From: JAAFIP01 sp043766985
GTDB lineage: Bacteria > Pseudomonadota > Gammaproteobacteria > Burkholderiales > Burkholderiaceae_C
Length of the DNA: 64,000 nt
NCBI GenBank assembly: GCA_043766985.1
Contig: JAYUHM010000234.1
Coordinates: 1-64,000, forward strand
Reading direction: 5' to 3'
How positions within the stretch are numbered: position 1 is the stretch's first letter; the number at the start of each line of letters is the position of its first letter. This document shows positions 18,100-25,734 of this stretch, piece by piece. The notes under the pieces were generated by a model, which saw nothing but the letters and a program-made list of their open reading frames with translations, made no database searches and was not told the origin of the DNA. Position numbers and translations under genes: made by a program.

Positions 18100-19026
18100 G
18101 TGGACCAAGTGAGCTTACTGCCATACCGCTATCGCGACGCTTTGAAAGTGTGCCTTTTCTTATCGTTGAGCGGATGTGGTGGTGGCGGTGTCGACGCACC
18201 TGCATCCATACCCGCTACCACCACCGCAAACGTCGCGCCTGCTATAGCGACAGTAGTCACACCTTCGTCCATGCCGGTTCAGGCCGCGTGGAAGCTGGTT
18301 TGGGCAGATGAGTTTGACGGCAGTGGCCTGCCAGACACCAGCAAATGGAATTACGACACGTCACGCAATCAACTTGGCTGGTTCAACAACGAATTGCAAT
18401 ACTATGCCCGTGATCGCCTAGAAAACGCTCGGGTGGAAGGCGGCAAGCTCATCATTACGGCTCGCAAAGAGAGGCTGACTTCGGCCAGCGACTACGGTAA
18501 CCAAGCCTACACGTCAGCGCGGCTGATTACGCAGGGTAAGGCTGGCTGGATGTATGGTTTTTTTGAGGTGCGCGCCAAGTTGCCCTGCGGCCTCGGTACT
18601 TGGCCTGCCATTTGGATGCTGGGTAGCCAAGGCAAGTGGCCTGATGATGGTGAAATTGACATCATGGAACAAACGGGGCACAACAAGAATGAGGTCTTGG
18701 GTACCATTCATACCCGGGCCTACAATTTTTTCAATGGAACCCTGGGCGGAGGGCAGGGCGCCAAGCTGCCGCTTACGGATGCGTGCACTAGTTTTCATAA
18801 TTACCAGCTAACGTGGACCGCTGAGAAAATCGTACTGGGTGTGGATGGCATCAACTATTTTGAGTACGCCAATCCAAAAAATGGAGACTATGGGCGATGG
18901 CCTTTCAGTAATCCGCAATTCCTGATTTTGAATCTTGCGATTGGTGGCGATTTGGGTGGTGCGGTTGCCCCCAATTTTGTGCCCCAACAGATGGAGGTGG
19001 ATTACGTGCGGGTGTACCAACCCTAA
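18100..19026 (+). CDS. GH16 laminarinase lipoprotein
   Basis: About 308 residues. A short hydrophobic segment ends in the lipobox LSGC followed by glycines and an Ala/Thr/Pro linker. The catalytic domain starts at WKLVWADEFDG and holds GEIDIMEQ, the ExDxxE site of family 16 beta-glucanases. The start is uncertain: GTG at 18100 or 18109, both just after the GH81 stop, or a TTG at 18061 overlapping GH81. I chose 18100. The enzyme is probably anchored to the outer membrane and cleaves beta-1,3(-1,4) glucan together with GH81. Confidence 0.9.
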   Translation: MDQVSLLPYRYRDALKVCLFLSLSGCGGGGVDAPASIPATTTANVAPAIATVVTPSSMPVQAAWKLVWADEFDGSGLPDTSKWNYDTSRNQLGWFNNELQYYARDRLENARVEGGKLIITARKERLTSASDYGNQAYTSARLITQGKAGWMYGFFEVRAKLPCGLGTWPAIWMLGSQGKWPDDGEIDIMEQTGHNKNEVLGTIHTRAYNFFNGTLGGGQGAKLPLTDACTSFHNYQLTWTAEKIVLGVDGINYFEYANPKNGDYGRWPFSNPQFLILNLAIGGDLGGAVAPNFVPQQMEVDYVRVYQP

Positions 19027-19086
19027 GCTTTTCAGCAGGGGGCTTCATTAGCTCTTGACTAGGGGAAACTCCTAATGGTCTGTCCA

Positions 19087-19115
19087 TTGCAAAGTCTCTG
19101 TGCTATCTTTATAAT
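19087..19115 (+). promoter_or_regulatory. Promoter of the surface lipoprotein gene
   Basis: TTGCAA at 19087-19092 and TATAAT at 19110-19115, separated by 17 bp. Two operators follow immediately (19119-19145). The arrangement is the same as at the ABC operon promoter. Confidence 0.8.
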
Positions 19116-19118
19116 TTG

Positions 19119-19145
19119 TGAAAGCGCTTTCAAAAAGCGCTTTCA
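19119..19145. promoter_or_regulatory. LacI-family operators 4 and 5, abutting
   Basis: TGAAAGCGCTTTCA at 19119-19132 is followed by AAAAAGCGCTTTCA at 19132-19145, sharing one base; centres are 13 bp apart. They lie just after the -10 box at 19110. The close pair might bind two dimers cooperatively or only one at a time. Confidence 0.8.
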
Positions 19146-19182
19146 CATTGAAAATTCTTAACCCGCCTCTGGAGATACTGCA

Positions 19183-20730
19183 ATGATTCAAGCTTTCAAA
19201 TACTTTCAATTGTCCGCGAGTGCCGTAGCCGCATGCTTGGTAGTGAGCGCCTGCGGGGGAGGGGCAGCAGAAGCTCCTCCAACAACTGGTTCCACCGGCG
19301 GCGCACAAATCATTGCTGACACGACACCGCCGACCGTAACCATCACCGACAACGTCGCAGCGGCTAATGCAACTGGTGCAATTACTTTCACGTTCACGTT
19401 CAGTGAAGACGTAGGCACCAGCTTTACGCTGGCAGATATTGCTGTGACCGGTGGGTCTGCTGGCGCTCTCACCAAAGTCGATGCAAAACAGTACACCCTG
19501 GTCGTCACCCCTGCGATCAACGCTATTGGATCGACAAGCGTAAGCATTGCCTCCGGCACTTTCAGTGATCTGGCATCCAACTTAAATGCCGCTGTTACAA
19601 CAGCCTCGCAAAGCTACAACACCATACCTACTGGCAACACAGGAACATGCACCTCGCCTGCCTGCATAGACTTTACCGGCACGGCTATTACATTTGGCCC
19701 GTTCGGCAATAACGGCGGAACGGTGGCTTTGGCTGACGATCCAAAAAATGCGGCTAACCGGGTGACCAAATTTGTCAAAACTCCGGCGGATGCTCCATTT
19801 TTCGGAACGACGATCAGCGGTGGGCCAAGCTCGGTCGTGCTCACCGCAGCCAACAAGACAGTGACTATGCGCGTCTTTTCGCCAACCGTCGGTACCAACA
19901 TGCTGGTCAAGTTTGAAGGTGGAACAGGCGCGGGCGTGCCAGCAACAACCGAAAAAGCTGTTCTGACGACCAAAGCCAACGAATGGGAGACTCTATCCTT
20001 TGATATGCCCGACGTAGGCACCTATTCAACGATTGTGGTTTTTCCAAGTTTTAACGACGTCTTGACGGTATCCAAAGATGTCTACATCGACGAACTGAAG
20101 TTTCCCCCTGTGGGTGCTGTCGTCATTACGCCGACTGCGCTTAAGTGGGCCAGCGCCTACTCTGGTGCGCAGACAGTAGAAGGCGGAGACTTTGGGCACT
20201 TTGTTGACACCGCAGCACCGACTGAATATGTTGATGGCGGCGCGGCAAGCCCTACAAACGCTGCTGATCCAAACTTCTATTTTGGCTACGGATTCAACGA
20301 CTCGACCAAGAAAGCAAACTATCTGGGTGCCTATGTGAAGGCACCGGGGAATGGAAATATCAATCTTGGCGCTTACACGACTCTGAACCTGTTCTCATGG
20401 GGCAACGCCGAGTGGTTAAACCTGTCACCGACCTTTACAGTGATTATGCAGGGAGCGCCTGTTGCTCTTTGCGGTTCTAATTCAGGCGCATCTGAGGTCA
20501 AGATAACGTTTGTAGCAAATAGTGCAGCACCTAAGGCATACGCTTTAACGCTTGCAAATGCGACTGTGAATTTTGCCTGCAAAGGAGAAGCGAACGCAGC
20601 AGCTATCCTGACCGCAGGCATTTCGCAAATCAACGTGATCGCGGATGGCTCTGCAAATATTAACTATACAACCAAAGCGGGAACTGCCTGGCCAAGCTTT
20701 ATGAACGTTGGCAAGATGACGTTCAACTAA
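19183..20730 (+). CDS. Secreted lipoprotein with Ig-like domain, probable glucan-binding protein
   Basis: A 515-residue protein with a signal and lipobox (VVSACGGG). Residues about 45-145 form an Ig-like domain typical of bacterial surface proteins (TPPTVTITDN, SEDVGTSFTLADI, SDLASN). Two beta-rich regions follow (about 155-300 and 310-515) with no catalytic motif that I recognise. The promoter and double operator at 19087-19145 place it under the same regulator as the glucanases. By position it is the natural candidate for a surface glycan-binding protein that takes the place of SusD/E in Bacteroidetes-type loci. This role is inferred; sequence similarity was not tested. Confidence 0.75.
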   Translation: MIQAFKYFQLSASAVAACLVVSACGGGAAEAPPTTGSTGGAQIIADTTPPTVTITDNVAAANATGAITFTFTFSEDVGTSFTLADIAVTGGSAGALTKVDAKQYTLVVTPAINAIGSTSVSIASGTFSDLASNLNAAVTTASQSYNTIPTGNTGTCTSPACIDFTGTAITFGPFGNNGGTVALADDPKNAANRVTKFVKTPADAPFFGTTISGGPSSVVLTAANKTVTMRVFSPTVGTNMLVKFEGGTGAGVPATTEKAVLTTKANEWETLSFDMPDVGTYSTIVVFPSFNDVLTVSKDVYIDELKFPPVGAVVITPTALKWASAYSGAQTVEGGDFGHFVDTAAPTEYVDGGAASPTNAADPNFYFGYGFNDSTKKANYLGAYVKAPGNGNINLGAYTTLNLFSWGNAEWLNLSPTFTVIMQGAPVALCGSNSGASEVKITFVANSAAPKAYALTLANATVNFACKGEANAAAILTAGISQINVIADGSANINYTTKAGTAWPSFMNVGKMTFN

Positions 20731-20751
20731 AGGTTCCTCGGTTTGCAAATT

Positions 20752-20780
20752 CGCAGTGGTGCCAATATTGCACCACTGCG
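20752..20780. other. Perfect 11-bp inverted repeat after the lipoprotein gene
   Basis: CGCAGTGGTGC at 20752-20762, a 7-base loop, and GCACCACTGCG at 20770-20780. No T-run follows, so it is not a classical terminator. It may stabilise the 3' end of the message or act as a protein site. Confidence 0.6.
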
Positions 20781-20800
20781 GAATGCAGAAACACTCTATC

Positions 20801-20836
20801 AATAGCCGCGCGCCTCATTGGTGCGTGGCTATTTTT
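20801..20836 (+). terminator. Rho-independent terminator between lipoprotein and glk
   Basis: AATAGCCGCGCGC pairs with GTGCGTGGCTATT (with G-U pairs) across a 7-base loop, and the right arm runs into TTTTT. It ends 11 bases before the glk start. It should end the lipoprotein transcript, so glk would need read-through or its own promoter. Confidence 0.7.
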
Positions 20837-20846
20837 ACTTAAGCAA

Positions 20847-21872
20847 ATGAAAACAGACGAATTTCCCCGATTACTCGGCGATATCGGAGGCACCCATGCC
20901 CGTTTTGCTTGGCAAGTGCGGCGTGGCGACCCGCTAACTGCAGCTACTACGTATGCGTGCGCCAATCACGTTTCACTGACAGATGCCATACAGTATTACC
21001 TCGCAGATCATTCCAAATCTGCTCCCAGTTGCGCTGGCATCGGCATAGCAACTCCCATTACTGGCAACCATGTGCAAATGACCAATCACCACTGGTCTTT
21101 TTCGATTACCGGGTTGCAGCAGACGCTCGGTCTAAAGCGTTTGGTGGTTATTAACGACTTCACTGCTTTGGCGCTGGCATTGCCCGCTTTAAAGTCCAGC
21201 GAAATACATCAAATTGGCTCCGGTATTGCGGCGCCCGAAGCTGCCTTGGCCGTGATAGGTCCGGGTACCGGGCTTGGTGTTGCAGGCCTGATGCCAACGG
21301 ATGCTGGAAATTTAGTTCCAATTACCGGTGAAGGTGGGCATGTTAGCTTGGCGGCCAGTGATGCATTGGAGGCTAAGGTGGTAGACCGATTGAAACAGCG
21401 GTTTGGTCATGCCTCAGCTGAACGGGCGTTGTCAGGCCCTGGCCTGGTCAACCTCTACGAAGCAGCGTGCTCGCTGTCCGGGCAGGTGGTGCAGGCGCTT
21501 GGCCCTGCAGATGTGATTGCGCTTGGGCGCAGCGCGCAGGATTCTAGCTGTGTGATGGCCTTGGATCTCTTTTTCAAATTTCTTGGGGGCGTGGCGGGTG
21601 ATCTGGCACTGACGTTTGGTGCGCGTGGCGGCGTCTACGTAGGTGGCGGTATTGCGCCACGCCTGCTGCCTGAGCTGCAGTGTTCCGCTTTTCGAGAGCG
21701 CTTTGAATCCAAAGGCCGCTTTCAAGGCTACTTGAGTAAAATTCCAACTTTCGTCATCGATACTGAGGTTTCTCCCGCCTTTATCGGTGTGAACTGTGCG
21801 CTCGATTTGAACCAGAACAGCTTTGTTCACAGCCGGGATAGAGCTGGCCCACCAGGGGTCGGCAGTGCCTAA
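20847..21872 (+). CDS. glk: Glucokinase
   Basis: A 341-residue ROK-unrelated glucokinase of the Glk family. It starts with the ATP-binding LLGDIGGTHARFAW, followed by VVINDFTALALALP (catalytic Asp in NDF), the GPGTGLGVAGL phosphate loop and GEGGHVSLA. It phosphorylates glucose in the cytoplasm, the expected last step after GH1 and GH30 release glucose. Placed in the glucan locus, before the LacI-type regulator. No strong ribosome site precedes ATG 20847, and a terminator-like hairpin ends just upstream, so expression may be modest. Confidence 0.92.
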   Translation: MKTDEFPRLLGDIGGTHARFAWQVRRGDPLTAATTYACANHVSLTDAIQYYLADHSKSAPSCAGIGIATPITGNHVQMTNHHWSFSITGLQQTLGLKRLVVINDFTALALALPALKSSEIHQIGSGIAAPEAALAVIGPGTGLGVAGLMPTDAGNLVPITGEGGHVSLAASDALEAKVVDRLKQRFGHASAERALSGPGLVNLYEAACSLSGQVVQALGPADVIALGRSAQDSSCVMALDLFFKFLGGVAGDLALTFGARGGVYVGGGIAPRLLPELQCSAFRERFESKGRFQGYLSKIPTFVIDTEVSPAFIGVNCALDLNQNSFVHSRDRAGPPGVGSA

Positions 21873-21971
21873 CGTGTGTCCAGGCGCCAGGCACGTCTCT
21901 TTTGGCCTAGCTCAGCGCTTACGCCGACCATATTTACGCGTACACTTATTAAATAATCCGTCTATCTGCGT

Positions 21972-23036
21972 ATGAAACACACAATGGCCTCGGCCTTGAA
22001 ATCAAAACTACCTGCAGGTCAGCGATTAGGCCCAGTGACGCTGGAAATGGTGGCACAGATTGCCGGCGTATCACCTAGCACGGTATCGCGCATCCTTAAC
22101 GGGACGGCCGTGGTGAGCGATGCCAAAAAGCAATCTGTCGATGCTGCTATCGCGCAGCTAGGCTTTGTTCCAAATCCGATTGCCCGCGGGCTGGCTGGTG
22201 GACGCACGCACAGTATCGGCGTCATTACGCAGGCAATAGACAGCCCGTTTTACGGTGCAACGCTGCGCGGCATTGAGGATGTGTTGGATCCTGCTGGGTA
22301 CAGCCCGCTTTTTATCAGTGGGCACTGGGACGCCGACAAAGAGGCTCGCTGCATAGACGTGCTTCGATCGCGCAGGGTCGATGGCATTATCGTGCTGACT
22401 GGTCGATTAAGCGATCAGGCCTTGAAGACCTGCGCTAAATCACTTCCCGTAGTGGTTACAGGACGAACACTGAAAGCAGCGAACCTTTTTGCCTTGAACT
22501 TTGACAACTTTGAAGGTGGCAAGCTGGCAACCCAGCATTTGATCGAACTTGGCCACAAGCACATTGCATTTATTGCGGGTGCCCCAGAGCACCCCGATTC
22601 GGACGAGCGTATGCGCGGCTATCAATCAGCATTAGCGGCAGCTGGTATTGCCTATGACCCGACGCTCAGCGTTACTGGTGAGTACCATGAGGGCAGCGGC
22701 CTTTCGGCCGTAAACCTGCTACTCAAAGGGCGGCAGCCTTTCACCGCAATTTTTGCGGCCAACGACCAGATGGCGATGGGAGCAGCGCTCGGGTTGTACC
22801 GCAACGGCATTCGGATTCCTGATGATGTATCTCTCGTGGGTTTTGACGATTTGCATATGTCAAGCTATGCAACCCCTCCGCTCAGCACAGTCCATCACCC
22901 ATCACAAGAGCTGGGGCGCCTGGCTGCACTGGCCATGCTGGAGCTACTGGCCGGCACAAAACCTAAGACCGAAATGCCCGCCCCAAGTTTGATTGCCCGA
23001 GAATCCAGTAGTGTGAATATGCGCCAGCCAGCATAA
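21972..23036 (+). CDS. LacI-family transcriptional regulator of the glucan locus
   Basis: A 354-residue repressor. The N-terminal helix-turn-helix and hinge read VTLEMVAQIAGVSPSTVSRILNG (in two pieces, residues about 22-44), with the hinge near NPIARGLAGG, followed by a periplasmic-binding-like ligand domain (RTHSIGVITQ onward). The first ATG (21972) lacks a clear ribosome site; an ATG eight codons on is possible. Five near-identical TGAAAGCGCTTTCA-type palindromes in the locus fit the LacI operator form, so it is the likely repressor, relieved by an imported sugar. No operator was seen in front of its own gene. Confidence 0.92.
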   Translation: MKHTMASALKSKLPAGQRLGPVTLEMVAQIAGVSPSTVSRILNGTAVVSDAKKQSVDAAIAQLGFVPNPIARGLAGGRTHSIGVITQAIDSPFYGATLRGIEDVLDPAGYSPLFISGHWDADKEARCIDVLRSRRVDGIIVLTGRLSDQALKTCAKSLPVVVTGRTLKAANLFALNFDNFEGGKLATQHLIELGHKHIAFIAGAPEHPDSDERMRGYQSALAAAGIAYDPTLSVTGEYHEGSGLSAVNLLLKGRQPFTAIFAANDQMAMGAALGLYRNGIRIPDDVSLVGFDDLHMSSYATPPLSTVHHPSQELGRLAALAMLELLAGTKPKTEMPAPSLIARESSSVNMRQPA

Positions 23037-23118
23037 TTGGTGCTACCAAGACAAAGTCGCTACAGCCGCAGAGCCGGGATGTTAACGACAAAGCCCAATA
23101 ATGTAGACAGCGCAGACA

Positions 23119-23160
23119 ACAAAAAAGCCCATCAAGAACTTTAAGTTATTGATGGGCTTG
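23119..23160 (-). terminator. Terminator after tRNA-Asn (bidirectional)
   Basis: AAGCCCATCAA (23125-23135) pairs perfectly with TTGATGGGCTT (23149-23159). On the minus strand it is followed by a T-run, giving a strong terminator for the tRNA. On the plus strand a weaker T-rich tail could end the LacI message. Confidence 0.85.
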
Positions 23161-23167
23161 ATATTTT

Positions 23168-23243
23168 TGGCTCCTCGACCTGGGCTCGAACCAGGGACCT
23201 ACGGATTAACAGTCCGGCGCTCTACCAACTGAGCTATCGAGGA
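23168..23243 (-). tRNA. tRNA-Asn (anticodon GTT)
   Basis: A 76-base tRNA on the minus strand with acceptor arms TCCTCGA / TCGAGGA, discriminator G and encoded CCA. The D-arm holds AGCTCAGTTGGTAGAGC, the anticodon loop ACTGTTAATC with anticodon GTT (Asn), and the T-arm GGTTCGAGCC. All stems pair. No integrase or duplicated 3' end was seen beside it. Confidence 0.97.
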
Positions 23244-23281
23244 ACATAAGCCCTAAATTATAGCTTGGAAATGGCCACTTT

Positions 23282-25444
23282 TTAAAGGCTAACGTTCAAA
23301 CCGACGCGAACAGTGCGCTCTTGCTGGGGGAACAGGTACACATGGCCGAACTGGAAAGGCGATTCTTTGAAGAATTGCTTGTTGAGCAGGTTGTCAATAC
23401 CCAGCGTCCAGGTGGCCTGGGCTGTGCCCATTTTGTGGCCATAGCTCAGGCCAGCGTCTACGCGCGTCCAGGCGGGCAGGGTGATGCTGCCGTCGGGCAG
23501 CACGCTGCGCTTGCCTTCGTGCGAGAGGTGGGCGTTTGCGGCCAGGCCGGGCAAGCTGGCGAAGCGGTAGCCTGCGTTCAGGCGGGCAATCGCGTTGGGC
23601 ACGTTGGTGGGGCGTTGGCCGTTCAGCGCCGTGTTAACAACGGCATCTTGCTGCGTGGCGCGGATGGTCGATACAGAGCCGCCTAGCTGCCAAGAGCCTA
23701 GCTGGCACTGGGCGGTGGCTTCCAGGCCTTGGTGGCGCTGTTGGCCGTCAAACTCAACGGTGCCGCCCGAGTCGACGGCCAGTGGTCGAGTGATACTGAA
23801 CCATGCCAGGCTCCACTGCACATCAGCCATGTTGGACTTGATGCCCAGCTCGGTTTGGCGGCTGCGCAAAGCAGGCAATGGCTGACCCGCTTTGGCACCG
23901 TAAGCCGGCAAATTAGGCACTACACGCGACTCAATACCATGGCCGTGGCTGGCGTAGAGCAACGTGTTAGGCGCTGCCTGAAAGCCGATGGCTGCCCATG
24001 GCGTGTTGATGCTCTGGCTGTACTGGGTGCTAACGGTGGGGTTGCTGGTAGCGCGGTTAAGTGCGGTGTGGCGCAGGCCTAGCCAGGTGCTGAACTGGGT
24101 GTTCCACTGGATGGCGTCTGATACTGATAGCTCGGTGGAGCGGTTGTCGCGTTGGGTGTAATCGGCTAAGGGGCTCGGGTCGGCAGCAACTTGCGTGGGC
24201 GTGAACAGATTGAGGGTGCCTACAGGGTTGAAGGCGTTCATTTCGCCGCGCTCTTTGTAGTTGCTGCGCAATATGCCTAAGCTGAGGTCGTGCTTGATGC
24301 CTGCAGTGTCCAGCTTGCCTCTCAGTTGCAATTGCAGGGCGTTGGTCGTGCGGCGTTCGTTTTCGCTGCGGAAGTCATAGAGGTCGTAGTCGCCGTTGGC
24401 GGCGTATCTGTCACATGCACCTACGCCATAACAGTCAGCGCCAAACGGAAAAGCCACGCGGTCTTGCGACTTCAGCCGCTGCGTACCCACTTGCGCAGAC
24501 CAGCGCCAGTCATTGCTCAGCGCCTGCTCAAAGCGCAAACTGGCCGTGGTGCCTTGCAGCTCTACAGGCAAGCTCCAAGGCTGGGTGTTGATGTTGATGC
24601 GCGGGTTGGCTGCTGGCAATGTGTTGCCTAGCAGGCTCAGGCCGGGCACGCTGGGCTGGCTGCGCCTGGAGTATTCCACCTCGGCCTCCAGCAGGCTGTC
24701 TTTGCCGATGCGCCAGTCCATGGCCAAGGCGGCAAGCTCGCGATTGCCTTTGGTGCTGGGGGTGGGTGTATTGAGTTTTTCAGCCGCTACGTTAAAGCGG
24801 TAGCCAAACACGTCGTCATTGCCAAATCTGCCGCCTAAATCGGCAGAAGCCCCTAATGCGCCGCCACTGGCCGCTTCAATTTTGATAGTGCGTAGTGGCT
24901 GTGCCGTGGGCCGCTTAACAGCATAGTTAACCAAACCACCGGGCGCGCTGGTGCCGGCCTGGATACCGCTGGTGCCTTTGAGAATTTCTACGCGCTCTTT
25001 GTTGTCCAGCGGGATAAAGGTCTCGGCGCTGATGGGCAAACCCTCGCGGCGGTAGTTAAATTTGTTGTCCAGTACAAAGCCGCGTACCGTGGCGTAGTCC
25101 CAGTAACCGATGGCGTTGTAGGCGTCAGACGTGGAGGCGTCCAGTTTGATGACGTCGGCCAAACGCTTGGCACCCAGGGCGTTGATCTGCTGCGCGCCAA
25201 TGACGGTGGTGCTGATAGGTGTGCGCTGCAACGGCGCGTCGCCAAAGCCCGTAATGTCGCTTTGCGCGTTGGCCGTGGGTGCGGAGATGGTGACGGGTTT
25301 AAGCGTCGCCTCGTTGGCCGCTGCCGGGCTGGCGGGGGCTGCAGGCGTGGTTTGCGCTGAGGCTGTGTTGGCTATTAAAATAATAGCAGCTTGTGCTATT
25401 AAACAGAGGGCAGGAGCCTTGTTTGGTTTATAAAAATGTGTCAT
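23282..25444 (-). CDS. TonB-dependent receptor under TPP riboswitch control
   Basis: A 720-residue outer-membrane receptor. The signal peptide ends near ANTASAQ, followed by an Ala/Pro-rich stretch, a plug domain (about residues 70-185, with VEILKGTSGIQAG and PGGLVNYAVKRP) and a 22-strand barrel ending in VRVGLNVSL. By sequence it looks like the siderophore-receptor group. However, a TPP riboswitch precedes the gene, so thiamine or a precursor is the more likely substrate. The signal peptide (ALCLIAQAAIILIAN) is encoded by a copy of the dispersed 50-bp repeat at 25374-25422. The leader between riboswitch and ATG is about 115 bases. Confidence 0.9.
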   Translation of the reverse strand: MTHFYKPNKAPALCLIAQAAIILIANTASAQTTPAAPASPAAANEATLKPVTISAPTANAQSDITGFGDAPLQRTPISTTVIGAQQINALGAKRLADVIKLDASTSDAYNAIGYWDYATVRGFVLDNKFNYRREGLPISAETFIPLDNKERVEILKGTSGIQAGTSAPGGLVNYAVKRPTAQPLRTIKIEAASGGALGASADLGGRFGNDDVFGYRFNVAAEKLNTPTPSTKGNRELAALAMDWRIGKDSLLEAEVEYSRRSQPSVPGLSLLGNTLPAANPRININTQPWSLPVELQGTTASLRFEQALSNDWRWSAQVGTQRLKSQDRVAFPFGADCYGVGACDRYAANGDYDLYDFRSENERRTTNALQLQLRGKLDTAGIKHDLSLGILRSNYKERGEMNAFNPVGTLNLFTPTQVAADPSPLADYTQRDNRSTELSVSDAIQWNTQFSTWLGLRHTALNRATSNPTVSTQYSQSINTPWAAIGFQAAPNTLLYASHGHGIESRVVPNLPAYGAKAGQPLPALRSRQTELGIKSNMADVQWSLAWFSITRPLAVDSGGTVEFDGQQRHQGLEATAQCQLGSWQLGGSVSTIRATQQDAVVNTALNGQRPTNVPNAIARLNAGYRFASLPGLAANAHLSHEGKRSVLPDGSITLPAWTRVDAGLSYGHKMGTAQATWTLGIDNLLNKQFFKESPFQFGHVYLFPQQERTVRVGLNVSL
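25374..25422 (+). repeat. Dispersed repeat copy, in TonB receptor signal region
   Basis: Core ATAGCAGCTTGTGCTATTAA with flanking TATTAAAATA on the left and AGGAGCCTT on the right. Seven or more copies are in the window (see findings). Confidence 0.85.
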
Positions 25445-25559
25445 AACGTGCTTTCAAGGCGTTACAACAGGTCGGCATGCGGAGCGGCTACCCCAGACAG
25501 CTACGAGAATGCGGCTGCGCGGGTGCGAGCGGTAGAGAAACCACCCAACTCATATACAA

Positions 25560-25639
25560 GCTTCCCTGCGCGAGGATTACCTCAGTCAGGTTCAAAGGGA
25601 CTTTCTCAGTCGCACACCTCTCGATGCACAACACCCCTA
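25560..25639 (-). promoter_or_regulatory. TPP (thiamine pyrophosphate) riboswitch
   Basis: Read on the minus strand, the sequence has the THI-element parts in order: AGGGGTG at the 5' arm, CTGAGAAAGTCCCTTTGAAC (matching the CUGAGA and the CCY-UUGAACCUGA core), then CTGACTGAGG, TAATCCTCGCG and CAGGGAAG closing the stem. This is the conserved pyrimidine-sensor and pyrophosphate-sensor arrangement of TPP riboswitches. It lies about 115 bases before the TonB receptor start, in the same direction. Binding of TPP should lower receptor expression. Confidence 0.92.
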
Positions 25640-25684
25640 GCGGTTGCTTTGTTGCCAAAGCAGCGTGTATTTTAAAGGGAAAAT

Positions 25685-25717
25685 AAAAAAGGCCGACTTA
25701 TAGATCGGCCTTTTTTT
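25685..25717 (-). terminator. Rho-independent terminator after ferredoxin reductase
   Basis: GGCCGA and TCGGCC arms around an 8-base loop, flanked by an A-run on one side and a T-run on the other, so it can work in both directions. It ends the minus-strand ferredoxin reductase transcript, 18 bases after its stop. Confidence 0.9.
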
Positions 25718-25734
25718 GCAACACTAAAGCAGGT

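Noticed and set aside
23168..23243. tRNA-Asn as an integration site of an island
   Set aside because: No integrase gene and no repeated tRNA 3' end were found near it.
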